Made by a program: the position numbers and the translations under genes. Under the pieces are notes generated by a model. The model saw nothing but the letters and a program-made list of their open reading frames with translations, searched no databases and was not told where the DNA came from. A stretch of 64,000 nt of DNA from Microbacteriaceae bacterium PS02333. GTDB lineage: Bacteria > Actinomycetota > Actinomycetes > Actinomycetales > Microbacteriaceae. The stretch covers positions 1 to 64,000 of the forward strand of contig JASCOI010000005.1 of NCBI GenBank assembly GCA_029959665.1. Reading direction: 5' to 3'. This document shows positions 26,116-33,433 of this stretch, piece after piece; within the stretch, counting starts at the first letter, position 1, and each line of letters begins with the position of its first letter.

Positions 26116-26958
26116 GGGTGACCTTTCGTTTGCTGACCGACACTTACAGTCTATCTGTAAGTTCGAGTCGGAGGCGATCGCCGCGGGAAAGGGCGGACGT
26201 CCTGGCCGCCTCGGCGGCAGCGTCCTCTCCAGTTGAGAGAGGACCTCCGGTAGCTCCGCAGTCGAGATGCGACGGCCGGTGAAGAACGGCACCTCTTCGC
26301 GGACGTGGCGACGAGCTTCGGTGGACCGGAGGTCGCGCATCATGTCGACGAGGTCCACGAGGTCCGGACTCTCGAGCGGTAGGATCCATTCGTAGTCACC
26401 AAGAGCAAAAGATGCGACGGTGTTGGTCAGGATCCTCCGGTACTTCCCGCCGGTGACGCCGTGGTCTCGGAGCATCTGGGCGCGCTCGTCCTCCGGGAGG
26501 AGGTACCACTCGTATGAACGTACGAACGGGTAGACCGTGATCCACGCTTCGGGGTCCTTCCCGCGCAGGAATGCCGGCGTATGACGCTTCTTGAACTCGG
26601 CCTCGCGGTGCATACCCATCGCGTTCCAGGCGGGTTCGGCGTGGTCGAAGAGGACTGTGCGTCGGATTAAGCGGAGCGCTGCTTGCAGCTGCTGGGCATC
26701 GTCTCCGTGGAGCCAGACCATGACGTCTGCATCTGCCCGGAATCCGGACACGTCATAGAACCCGCGGAAGGTGACTGAGCTGTGGGCGCCGCTGACTGCT
26801 TCGTCCAATTCGTCGACCGCCGCGATTCCTGAGCGCCGGCCCTCGCCCCGCGGTCGCCTGAAGACTGCCCACAAGGTGTAGGCGGTCATCAGGTTCGGGT
26901 CCTCTTCATTGCCCTGCGTCGGGAGAGGTGTTGGCGTGGTGGAAGGGGTGGCGGTCAT
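25663..26958 (-). CDS. hemQ: HemQ (coproheme decarboxylase) frame fused in-frame to a DUF2269-like membrane protein
   Basis: 431 residues. Residues 1-235 are a typical HemQ/chlorite-dismutase-like protein: YTLWAVFRRP, VMVWLHGDD, VTVYPFVRSYEWYLLPE-type segment, then MLRDHGVTGGKYRRI with the likely haem-ligand His, and a closing FFTGRRISTAELPEVLSQLE. It would convert coproheme to haem b. Normal HemQ ends here, but no stop follows. The frame continues through about 45 non-conserved residues, including an operator-like repeat, into a four-helix membrane protein (VLLVIHLVAGILFVGPSAVA) of the DUF2269 type. A lost hemQ stop, a real fusion, or two genes with an internal GTG start (26115) are all possible. 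The ATG at 26958 follows AAGGAA. Confidence 0.8.
   Translation of the reverse strand: MTATPSTTPTPLPTQGNEEDPNLMTAYTLWAVFRRPRGEGRRSGIAAVDELDEAVSGAHSSVTFRGFYDVSGFRADADVMVWLHGDDAQQLQAALRLIRRTVLFDHAEPAWNAMGMHREAEFKKRHTPAFLRGKDPEAWITVYPFVRSYEWYLLPEDERAQMLRDHGVTGGKYRRILTNTVASFALGDYEWILPLESPDLVDLVDMMRDLRSTEARRHVREEVPFFTGRRISTAELPEVLSQLERTLPPRRPGRPPFPAAIASDSNLQIDCKCRSANERSPVTQVLLVIHLVAGILFVGPSAVATSLFPGYVPVREGESVSSRHPRSLAVAQILHRICRVYGLLALIVPAAGIALAIIGNRFTEIWLISAMVLTAIAGVILAVRIVPMQAGTLAAPASRKQISALGGFVGIFNLLWVVVVILMVTQPGAGR
26142..26162. promoter_or_regulatory. Palindromic operator-like sequence inside the HemQ-membrane protein frame
   Basis: ACTTACAG-TCTAT-CTGTAAGT is a perfect 8-base inverted repeat with a 5-base spacer. 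It sits just upstream of the GTG at 26115, and its 17-base core recurs with two changes in front of the DyP gene (19574-19590). This argues that the stretch is regulatory DNA rather than a protein linker. Confidence 0.65.
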
Positions 26959-28175
26959 GGCTGTTCCTTAATGTCTTTCTGGGGGTTGGCGACGGCGGAC
27001 TCGGGACTGCTGCCGGCGGCAGCCCAGTCCGGTTGGAAAGAAGGCGGCTCCGGCCGCTGCCTCTGTGACAAGTGCGCCAGAAGTGCGACCAGGATGGCGG
27101 CGAGGATGGTCGCCGTGTAGGCGAGTGCGGCGCCTTCGAGGCCGAGGGGTTCGACGAGGAGTCCGGCGGCGATGGTCGGCACCCCGTATGTCAGGTAGCC
27201 GACCAGGAATACCGATGAGAACAGGCTCGCTCGTTCGTGGAGCGACGTCAACGGAGTCAGCGTCCGGAGCGTGCCGGCGAATGCGCCGCCGAACCCGACT
27301 CCGGCGAGGAAGCCTCCGGCAAGGAGCAGTGGGAAGTCGACAGCCCAGATTCCCGCGCCCTCGAGTGCTAGGCCCGCGAAGACGACCGAGAACCCGGCTG
27401 TCAGGAGGTGGCGGGTCGGGAGACGGGGGGCGAGGAGGACTGCAGATGCCGACGCGGCGAGTGGCTGCACCGCTACGACGAGACCGTTAATGATGCCGCC
27501 GTTCAAGCCGAATTCCTCGTGTGTGATGGAAGCGGAGAGTCCGAGCATCAATCCCGCGGCCATCCAGATGCCGATCAGTCCCGGTGTCAGCGCGACGAAC
27601 GGACGCGCGGCAGCTACGCCCACGCCGAGACGTGGCACAAGAGAAGCCACTGCGCCCGGCCGACGACTCACTGTCTCTGAGCCGAATGCCAGCACGGCGA
27701 GGGCCGCGACGAAGATGACGAGTGCAGTCGTGAAGACGAGCGTCGGTGCGGCGGCGGCGTACTCGACCGCGATGCCCGTCAGGAGCGCTCCCGCGCCGAG
27801 GCCGCCGAGCAGCGCGATGCTCACCAGTGTCGCTGCCGCTGCTTTGAGCCTTGGAGGGGCGACTTCGGAGACGTAGGCGCTGAAGGTGCTCGTCGCCGCA
27901 CCGGTCGCGGCGCCTTGCACTGCACGGGCGACAATCAGGTCGAGGATGTTGTGACGGGACTGCTCAGGGGTAGGCAGTTGTCTCATGTCGGCGTCGAATG
28001 CCGGACGCTGGGTCGTCGACGTCCTTGCATCATCGCTCACGCTGTCGCTGCACGCACGGGTGCGCAAGCAGGACTGGGCGAGTTCCGGCGCCCCGACGGT
28101 ACGGGTGTTTCTGACCGGGGCCGCGCTGATCGAGAAAGAGCCGCCGTCCGGTGAGGGGCGGCGGCTCGTGGACAC
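26955..28175 (-). pseudogene. MFS transporter lacking its N-terminal helices
   Basis: The frame gives 406 residues, but the first 80 are non-hydrophobic and without family character. MFS similarity starts at about residue 82 (DLIVARAVQGAATGAATSTF, the family's fourth-helix region). So helices 1-3 with motif A are missing, and the breakpoint is near 27930. The remaining nine or so helices look intact. A GC-rich hairpin (28138-28167) falls inside the frame's first codons, supporting a non-coding origin for that part. Its stop overlaps the hemQ ATG, so it was probably once the head of this operon. It was probably a drug or metabolite exporter, now non-functional. Confidence 0.65.
28138..28167 (-). 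terminator. GC-rich hairpin, possible terminator
   Basis: GAGCCGCCG at 28138-28146 pairs perfectly with CGGCGGCTC at 28159-28167, with a further GTCC/GGGG-type partial pairing in the loop. It has the shape of a Rho-independent terminator without a clear T run, and may close transcription coming from the degraded region on either strand. Confidence 0.45.
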
Positions 28176-28338
28176 CGGGATGTGTCCGTGACGCCGGGGA
28201 GGCGTCGTCGCAGTTGGCTCGGGACGGGGAACGTTCCGAATTGCCTGCTGTTGCAGCCTATCGACGCACGCGACGCAGGCAGACCCCTCCCTGCGAGTGA
28301 TGGTTCGTCGGAGCGGGCTCCTGTGGAGAGTCGGACCA

Positions 28339-28526
28339 AACCCCCTGTTCGGGGGTTCCGACTGAGTCCGGTCGTTCTCGACCCGTTACAGGGTGTGTCC
28401 GCGTCGCTGACCCGAACTCTGGCGCGGGCACATCCACCCAAACCGTTCCACCGCGTGTGCCGAACAAGACGCGTAACGGGTCAGGGGAAGCCCCGTCCGG
28501 ATCTGTTCGGGTCAGATCCGGACGGG
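28339..28526. repeat. Cluster of inverted repeats
   Basis: Three perfect inverted repeats occur within 190 bases. AACCCCC/GGGGGTT flanks TGTTC at 28339-28357. GACCCGTTAC (28380-28389) pairs with GTAACGGGTC (28473-28482). CCCGTCCGGATCTG (28492-28505) and CAGATCCGGACGGG (28513-28526) flank TTCGGGT. No gene with recognisable motifs overlaps them. They may mark a structured RNA, an integration or origin site, or a mobile-element end. Confidence 0.55.
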
Positions 28527-28806
28527 ACCCTGCCCGTTTCTGCCTGAACGCTCCCCGGGGGCGCTGTCTGGATAGTTCGTAGCTGCGGCCGGACAAGCCG
28601 GTCAGATGTCGCGAGGATGGTGCGACGGCTGAAGGAGCGGTGATGGTTGATTCGTCGTAAAAGAGCGAACCCGGCGTCACTCCGGTACGCGTGCTGACGC
28701 TGAAGGGTCTGCGGCTGCGGGCGAAGCGAGGTCAGTACGCGGACGAGTTCAGTTCCGCGTCGCCGCTGACCGACTTCTTCGCGCACACCAGCAACTCGGA
28801 CCGTTC

Positions 28807-28968
28807 TCAGCGCGGTCGGGTGCGGTGAAGCTGACGCAGTGATGTGCCTGAGGCCGCGTCGTTCCAGGATGCCTTCGACCAGTTCGTGATGCCTTCGTGG
28901 TCTCCCGAGTGGCCGGCCTCGAGACGGCACTGCCACCGGTCGAACGTGCTGGCACATCGGGAGGGCAT
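28807..28968 (-). CDS. Cys2-His2-type microprotein
   Basis: 53 residues from the ATG at 28968. The start reads MPSRCASTFDRWQC, then RLEAGHSGDHEGITNW. The spacing C-x8-C-x5-H-x3-H is that of a small zinc-binding module. A second microprotein with the identical spacing (C-AGRFHGWQ-C-ERRAG-H-RGP-H) is encoded on the opposite strand starting 76 bases away. The tail is basic and poorly defined. No known family could be assigned; similar C..C..GH.G.H motifs are seen in small actinobacterial and phage proteins. A GAAGG lies upstream. Confidence 0.5.
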   Translation of the reverse strand: MPSRCASTFDRWQCRLEAGHSGDHEGITNWSKASWNDAASGTSLRQLHRTRPR

Positions 28969-29044
28969 CCGTTGACCTTCGAGCAGGGCCGGGTTCCGGA
29001 CATGCTGAGTCCGCGCTCCGCGGACGTTGATTACCGTCCGCACG

Positions 29045-29221
29045 ATGATCGAACCCTGTGCTGGGAGGTTCCACGGGTGGCAGTGCGAGCGACGCGCGGG
29101 TCATCGGGGGCCGCATGAGGCGAATCGTGATGGCGGGCGTGTCCGTTGGGCGGCTGGACAGACGAAATTGGGGAGCGAGCGGTCGTTCCTTCGGGAACTC
29201 CTGCAGTCGCTTGAGGAGTGA
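29045..29221 (+). CDS. Cys2-His2-type microprotein, divergent paralogue
   Basis: 58 residues from the ATG at 29045 (MIEPCAGRFHGWQC, then ERRAGHRGPHEANRD, then WAAGQTKLGSERSFLREL and a final LLQSLEE helix). The Cys/His spacing is identical to that of the minus-strand gene at 28807-28968. The C-terminal third is a predicted amphipathic helix absent from the other copy. The two genes are divergent, sharing a 76-base promoter region. A zinc-stabilised nucleic-acid- or protein-binding role is inferred only from the motif. Confidence 0.5.
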   Translation: MIEPCAGRFHGWQCERRAGHRGPHEANRDGGRVRWAAGQTKLGSERSFLRELLQSLEE

Positions 29222-29385
29222 GCGGAGCCGACGCCGGTCGTGCCCGGATGCCCCCATCTCACGGTGACGGCGGCGGCTCCTGGAACGCAAGGGAAACGTT
29301 CGTCCTCAACTCCGCACAGGGGTGCACTGTCGAGGTAGCGCCACACTATGGTGCAAGACGCAACCTGCGCTCTACTGTTCGTCAC

Positions 29386-29757
29386 ATGAGCGCAAATCGT
29401 GATCTCGAGCGCGCAGGGATCGAACTCGCTGCGCACCGGCCGGGGGTTGCTGCAGCACTGACGTTCATCGCGGAGCACTTCCAAGAGCCCATCACGACCG
29501 AGCAGATCGCGGACGCCGGCAACTACGCGCAGCGCGGGCTGCAGGACGCCTTTCGCCGAGACCTCCACCGGACGCCGACGGACCTCATCATCGAGCTCCG
29601 GCTCCGAGCGGCCAGGGACGCTCTGACTGATCGACGTGGGCCGCGAACGGTGAGGCAAGCCGCGTTGCAGGCTGGCGCGTTGCACGCTGGCAGATTCTCA
29701 GTGCGATACCGCAATCTCTTCGGCGAGACACCCAGACAAACCCTGCAACGTCGTTGA
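29386..29757 (+). CDS. AraC-type HTH domain protein (short)
   Basis: 123 residues from the ATG at 29386. Nearly the entire protein is an AraC/XylS double helix-turn-helix domain: ALTFIAEHFQEPITTEQIAD, NYAQRGLQDAFRRDLHRTP, LIIELRLRAARDAL, and the second motif GALHAGRFSVRYRNLFGETP. The usual N-terminal sensing domain of 150-200 residues is missing. It may be a short regulator or a fragment of a larger AraC protein. It ends overlapping a frame that carries an ANTAR-like tail. Confidence 0.75.
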   Translation: MSANRDLERAGIELAAHRPGVAAALTFIAEHFQEPITTEQIADAGNYAQRGLQDAFRRDLHRTPTDLIIELRLRAARDALTDRRGPRTVRQAALQAGALHAGRFSVRYRNLFGETPRQTLQRR

Positions 29758-30095
29758 TAACGACGGGGGCGCGTCTTCCTGAGGGACACACCCCCGCCGC
29801 CGAACGCTCTCCCCCGGATCAGGGAGGGGGCGATCTGGCCGGTAACCAGCCGGCTACAACCCACGCTCTCACATCGATCTCGTTCCCGAATGGAAGTATC
29901 CGGATACTGTCGAATACCTTGACTGACGCTCATCATCGTGTGAGATTCGGAAGGGGTTGGGCAGTGCGTGATCAGGGGTTGTCCGGCCCTTCGGGCGCTG
30001 CGCTCCGGCCTCACCAACCGTCGAGTACAGCGCCCGACTCTTCTCCGCGGCCTTCCATTCATTTGGCCGGCGGTCTCGTCGCTCGGCGAGCCCAG

Positions 30096-30239
30096 CCAGA
30101 GCAGCTGCACGCAGCACTCGAGAGCTTGACGGTTATCGAGCAAGCGGAGGGGCCGCTCGTGGGCCGGAACGGCGCGGGACCCGGGACCGCGTTCAGGCTG
30201 CTGCGCGACCATGCGCGGCGAAATCGGCTCCCGGGCTGA
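30096..30239 (+). pseudogene. ANTAR-domain remnant
   Basis: The last 45 residues of an open frame (29754-30239) read PEQLHAALESLTVIEQAEGP then VGRNGAGPGTAFRLLRDHARR. This matches the ANTAR RNA-binding domain, which has L-x-x-A-L-x-x-R-x-V-I-E-Q-A-K-G and A-F-x-L-L-R. The upstream part of the frame has no GAF or receiver domain and looks non-coding. It is probably the tail of a lost GAF-ANTAR or receiver-ANTAR antiterminator. Confidence 0.5.
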
Positions 30240-30589
30240 GGTCGCGCTGGCCGTCCTCGCCGAACAGGTCAGTACCGGCCATCGCCTTCTAATATCCGAG
30301 TGGCAGATAGCGACGGTCAGCCACGTCGCCCTTCAAAGAGTAAGCAGCGCCCGCATGTCGTCGACCGCTGGCTTTGCAGCCAAGAGGCGGGCCATGCCAA
30401 CGAGAACGAGCGCAGCTCCGGGCGGGACCGATCCGCGTGAAACGATCGGGCCTCGGGCAAAAGCCTCGTCAGACTCAAAGGCCTGACCAGGTCGCTCCCG
30501 CTGGAGACTGGCGGTAGCCGGTTCGTCGGCGGGTAGGCCGCGTCGCGTTGGAGGTGCTATCACCGTGTTCGTGTTGTTGGGCTCCCGTC
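30240..30589. other. Intergenic region, no gene recognised
   Basis: About 350 bases of apparently decayed DNA between an ANTAR remnant and the end of a large surface protein gene. No motif, repeat or terminator stands out. Confidence 0.35.
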
Positions 30590-32764
30590 TTATCGTTCAC
30601 GGTGCCGACGTCGCGAGCGGACCAGCAGCGATGCGAGTGTCCCGATGGCCAGGGCGGTAACCGCTGCCCCTGCAGTGAGCAGCATAGAGCGGCCGTTGAT
30701 GCCTGTGAACGCGAGCTCACCGGGATCGGGAGTCGAGTCGGCGTCTCCGTTGCCTCCGGATTCCCCGGGCGTCGTGGTTGGTGGCGGGGCTGGGCGAGGG
30801 GTTTGTGTGGGGGACGGTGTCACCGCCGTGCACGTGACGCTGTTGTTGAGCTGGTAGGCGTTCTCCGCGGCGCCGAGCGTGACGGCGGCGGGGAGGGTCG
30901 AGGCGACGACCTCGCCGGCAGCAGTGCGGAGGACGGCGGTGTCGAGGATGCAGCCGTCGGCGTCGAGTTCGGTCGCTTCGGCGATCGCGACCGTGTCACC
31001 GATCTGGTAGCCGTCGCGTGGCTGCCCGAAGGGTTGCGGCGTGGGCGCAGCGAGGCCTGGGCCGCTGAGTGTGAGGCGTGCGCGAAGGTCAGCTGGCTGC
31101 GACCCGTCCGGGTAGTCGACGCCGTCAACGGTCCAGGTCTTCGCGACCGTGACAGTCGCGCCTTTCGGTGGACGGTTGTAGACCACGCAGCTGACGGCTG
31201 CGGCGGCCGGAACGTTCACAGAGAACCCGGTAGCGCCGTCGGAACTGGTCGGTACGAATTCGCCTGTAGTCAGATCGGTGCAAGTAGCATTCTGCCCGTT
31301 TTGCGTGACGAGTGTGTAGCCGGGCTGCTGCCGTTCCGCGACCCGCACCGCTGACGCGGTCGCACCACTCGGTGGAGTGAGTGCAAAGGACACCGATCCG
31401 GTGCCGTCGTCCGTTGTCGTTGCCGACGGACGGTCCACGAGGGTCCCGGCTGAGGCGGGAGCAGCATCGAAGGTCCACCCTGCGCCGGCAGGTGTCGCAC
31501 CGGTCGTGTCCTCGCCGGTCGTTCCGGCGGAGACGATCTGCTTCACGACGGAGAGGCTGCCGGTGCAGTTCGCGAGGGCGAGCTCGCGCAGGTCTGTTGC
31601 CGCACCGGCGTAGTCGGCGGTCTGGAAGAAGTCCGCGGTCCGGGCGTTGCTGCCAGTGAAGGGGATGGGACCGGAGATCGCGGCGAGGTTCAACCCACTG
31701 ATGCCACTCACGCCTGCGCCGACCCCGAAGGACACGATGCGGGTGTCGTCCGCTTTGACGGCGTTGGCTGAGAACACGGCAGCTTCTACGTCGGTGAAGT
31801 GTGTATTCGTGCCGTCGCCGTGGGTAGCTCCCCAGCGATCAGGGTTACCGTCAGTGAGCACGATCACGGCGTCGTAGTGCTCTTGAGCAGTGGCGACCTG
31901 TTGCAGCGCCTGGTCCCAGTTGGTGCCAGTCCCGAGCCCCCAATCTGCGTACTGCGCCTCGAAGGCATCCGCTCCTGCCTGGGTAGACACCGATCGTAGT
32001 TCGGGGTGGTTCGTGTCGACCGTGCCGGTGGTCTGCTGTGCGCTCGGGGACTGTCGGGAGAAGCTGAAAGCGGCCATACGCGACGGAGTCCCGACGAGCG
32101 CATCGGTGAACGTGTCCGCGGCCTGTTTGAGTTGCGGGAGCGCGGCACCCACCGATGCGGACAGGTCCATCACGATCGCAATGTCGGAACCGCACCGAGC
32201 CGTCAGGTCCGGGTTCACACGCGACTGCTGCCACACGCCGTTGGAGCGTGTCAGGGAACTGTTGGAGCCGGAGAACATGAAGTCGCTGCTCGAACGATAT
32301 GTCTGGCCGGCGCGCAGGACCGGGGTCTGGAATCGGTACTCTGACGCCGTCGAAGTCGACCCGCTCGCCGGACCGGTCCGTAGCGAAGTGTTGACTGTCC
32401 ACCCGGGTGGCGCCGCTATTTGCCGCACCCATGGAGCAGTCCCGAGTGTCGCGCCGTCGACGGTGAACGAGCAGTCTCCATCGGCGTCGCTGAGACAGGT
32501 CTCCGTCGGGGCCGAGCCGTCCTCGGTTGCGAACAGACCCAACGCGACCCCGGGCAGCGGCGCGACGGTGTCATCCGAGACACGGTCCCCTCCGGTCTTC
32601 ACGGTGACCACTGCGGTGTCCGTGGTTGGCGTCGGCACCACGGCTGACGCGGTCAGCGCCGGTGCGATCGTCAAGGTGGCTGTGACCAGTCCACCGATGG
32701 CGATGCCGACGAGACGTCCTCTAGTCCTCGGCAGGCTAAGGCCTCCGGTGGTGGGGGTCCGCAC
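30590..32764 (-). CDS. Wall-anchored surface protein with VWA and SpaA-like domains (LAFTG)
   Basis: 724 residues from GTG 32764, behind GAGGAAAACC; the frame extends further upstream but only through the antisense of the next gene. A signal peptide (VGIAIGGLVTATLTIAPALTASA) leads to a region with a prealbumin/SpaA-like domain. A VWA domain follows with MIDAS DLSAS (IAIVMDLSASVGAALPQLK) and the VLTDGNPDRWG loop. Further SpaA/Cna-B-like beta domains (VKQIVSAGTTG; VTVAKTWTVDG) precede a Pro-rich linker, LAFTG sorting signal, membrane helix and RSRRRHRER tail. LAxTG fits a class E sortase. This resembles a pilus tip or adhesin. No sortase is nearby. Confidence 0.88.
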   Translation of the reverse strand: MRTPTTGGLSLPRTRGRLVGIAIGGLVTATLTIAPALTASAVVPTPTTDTAVVTVKTGGDRVSDDTVAPLPGVALGLFATEDGSAPTETCLSDADGDCSFTVDGATLGTAPWVRQIAAPPGWTVNTSLRTGPASGSTSTASEYRFQTPVLRAGQTYRSSSDFMFSGSNSSLTRSNGVWQQSRVNPDLTARCGSDIAIVMDLSASVGAALPQLKQAADTFTDALVGTPSRMAAFSFSRQSPSAQQTTGTVDTNHPELRSVSTQAGADAFEAQYADWGLGTGTNWDQALQQVATAQEHYDAVIVLTDGNPDRWGATHGDGTNTHFTDVEAAVFSANAVKADDTRIVSFGVGAGVSGISGLNLAAISGPIPFTGSNARTADFFQTADYAGAATDLRELALANCTGSLSVVKQIVSAGTTGEDTTGATPAGAGWTFDAAPASAGTLVDRPSATTTDDGTGSVSFALTPPSGATASAVRVAERQQPGYTLVTQNGQNATCTDLTTGEFVPTSSDGATGFSVNVPAAAAVSCVVYNRPPKGATVTVAKTWTVDGVDYPDGSQPADLRARLTLSGPGLAAPTPQPFGQPRDGYQIGDTVAIAEATELDADGCILDTAVLRTAAGEVVASTLPAAVTLGAAENAYQLNNSVTCTAVTPSPTQTPRPAPPPTTTPGESGGNGDADSTPDPGELAFTGINGRSMLLTAGAAVTALAIGTLASLLVRSRRRHRER

Positions 32765-32772
32765 GGTTTTCC

Positions 32773-33357
32773 TCACCGCAGCAGGGTGCGCAGCTGGACT
32801 GCACGGATCAGAGCGACGATACCGAGGAGGATCAGGGTCCCCGCGGTGAAGGCCAGCAGCCAGACCGCAGACCAGACTGGGGTCACCGCGACGATCAGCC
32901 CCGCGACGATACTGAGTGCCGCGAAGACGATCGACCACGTGCGGCCGGGACCGCGGCTTTCCGTGAGGGCGAAGACACCCTCGATGATCCAGCCGATACC
33001 GATCACCGTCGTTGCCACAATCACCAGGGTCGCAGCGGCAATGCTCAGGTTGCGGAGCGCGATCACCCCAATCGCGAGCAGCAGCAGCCCGAGGACGATG
33101 CCGAGCACTCTGTGCCCTACCGCGGCGGAAGGGCTCAAGATTGCGCTCACGATCCGCACCACGCCTGCGACCGCGAAGTAAATCCCAAGGGCTGCAGCGA
33201 CAATCACGATCGAACGAGCGGGCGATACCAGCAGAACGACACCGATGATGATCGCGACTACACCACTGACCACAAACGCAATCTGGAACACTTTCGTGGC
33301 CGAACGTTCCAATCGATTCCAATCGACGTTCAGTCCGTCAGACGTCGTTTCCACCAT
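32773..33357 (-). CDS. HdeD/DUF308-family membrane protein
   Basis: 194 residues with six hydrophobic helices (IAFVVSGVVAIIIGVVLLVS; SIVIVAAALGIYFAVAGVV; VLGIVLGLLLLAIGVIAL; TLVIVATTVIGIGWIIEGVF; IVFAALSIVAGLIVAVTPVW; LLAFTAGTLILLGIVALI). This is the HdeD (DUF308) arrangement of three repeated two-helix units, each with conserved Gly residues. Family members are associated with acid resistance, but the biochemistry is unknown. It ends 8 bases before the start of the wall-anchored VWA protein on the same strand, so they are probably cotranscribed. Confidence 0.87.
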   Translation of the reverse strand: MVETTSDGLNVDWNRLERSATKVFQIAFVVSGVVAIIIGVVLLVSPARSIVIVAAALGIYFAVAGVVRIVSAILSPSAAVGHRVLGIVLGLLLLAIGVIALRNLSIAAATLVIVATTVIGIGWIIEGVFALTESRGPGRTWSIVFAALSIVAGLIVAVTPVWSAVWLLAFTAGTLILLGIVALIRAVQLRTLLR

Positions 33358-33433
33358 GCGCGCATCCCCTCGGCGACGATAAACCGATCCTCACCTCTTC
33401 GCTCGACTTCGTCAACCACCCGCGGGAGCTAGC

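Noticed and set aside
30590-33322. 910-codon extension of the VWA gene frame
   Set aside because: The first 186 codons are antisense to the HdeD-type gene region; GTG 32764 has a ribosome site and signal peptide.
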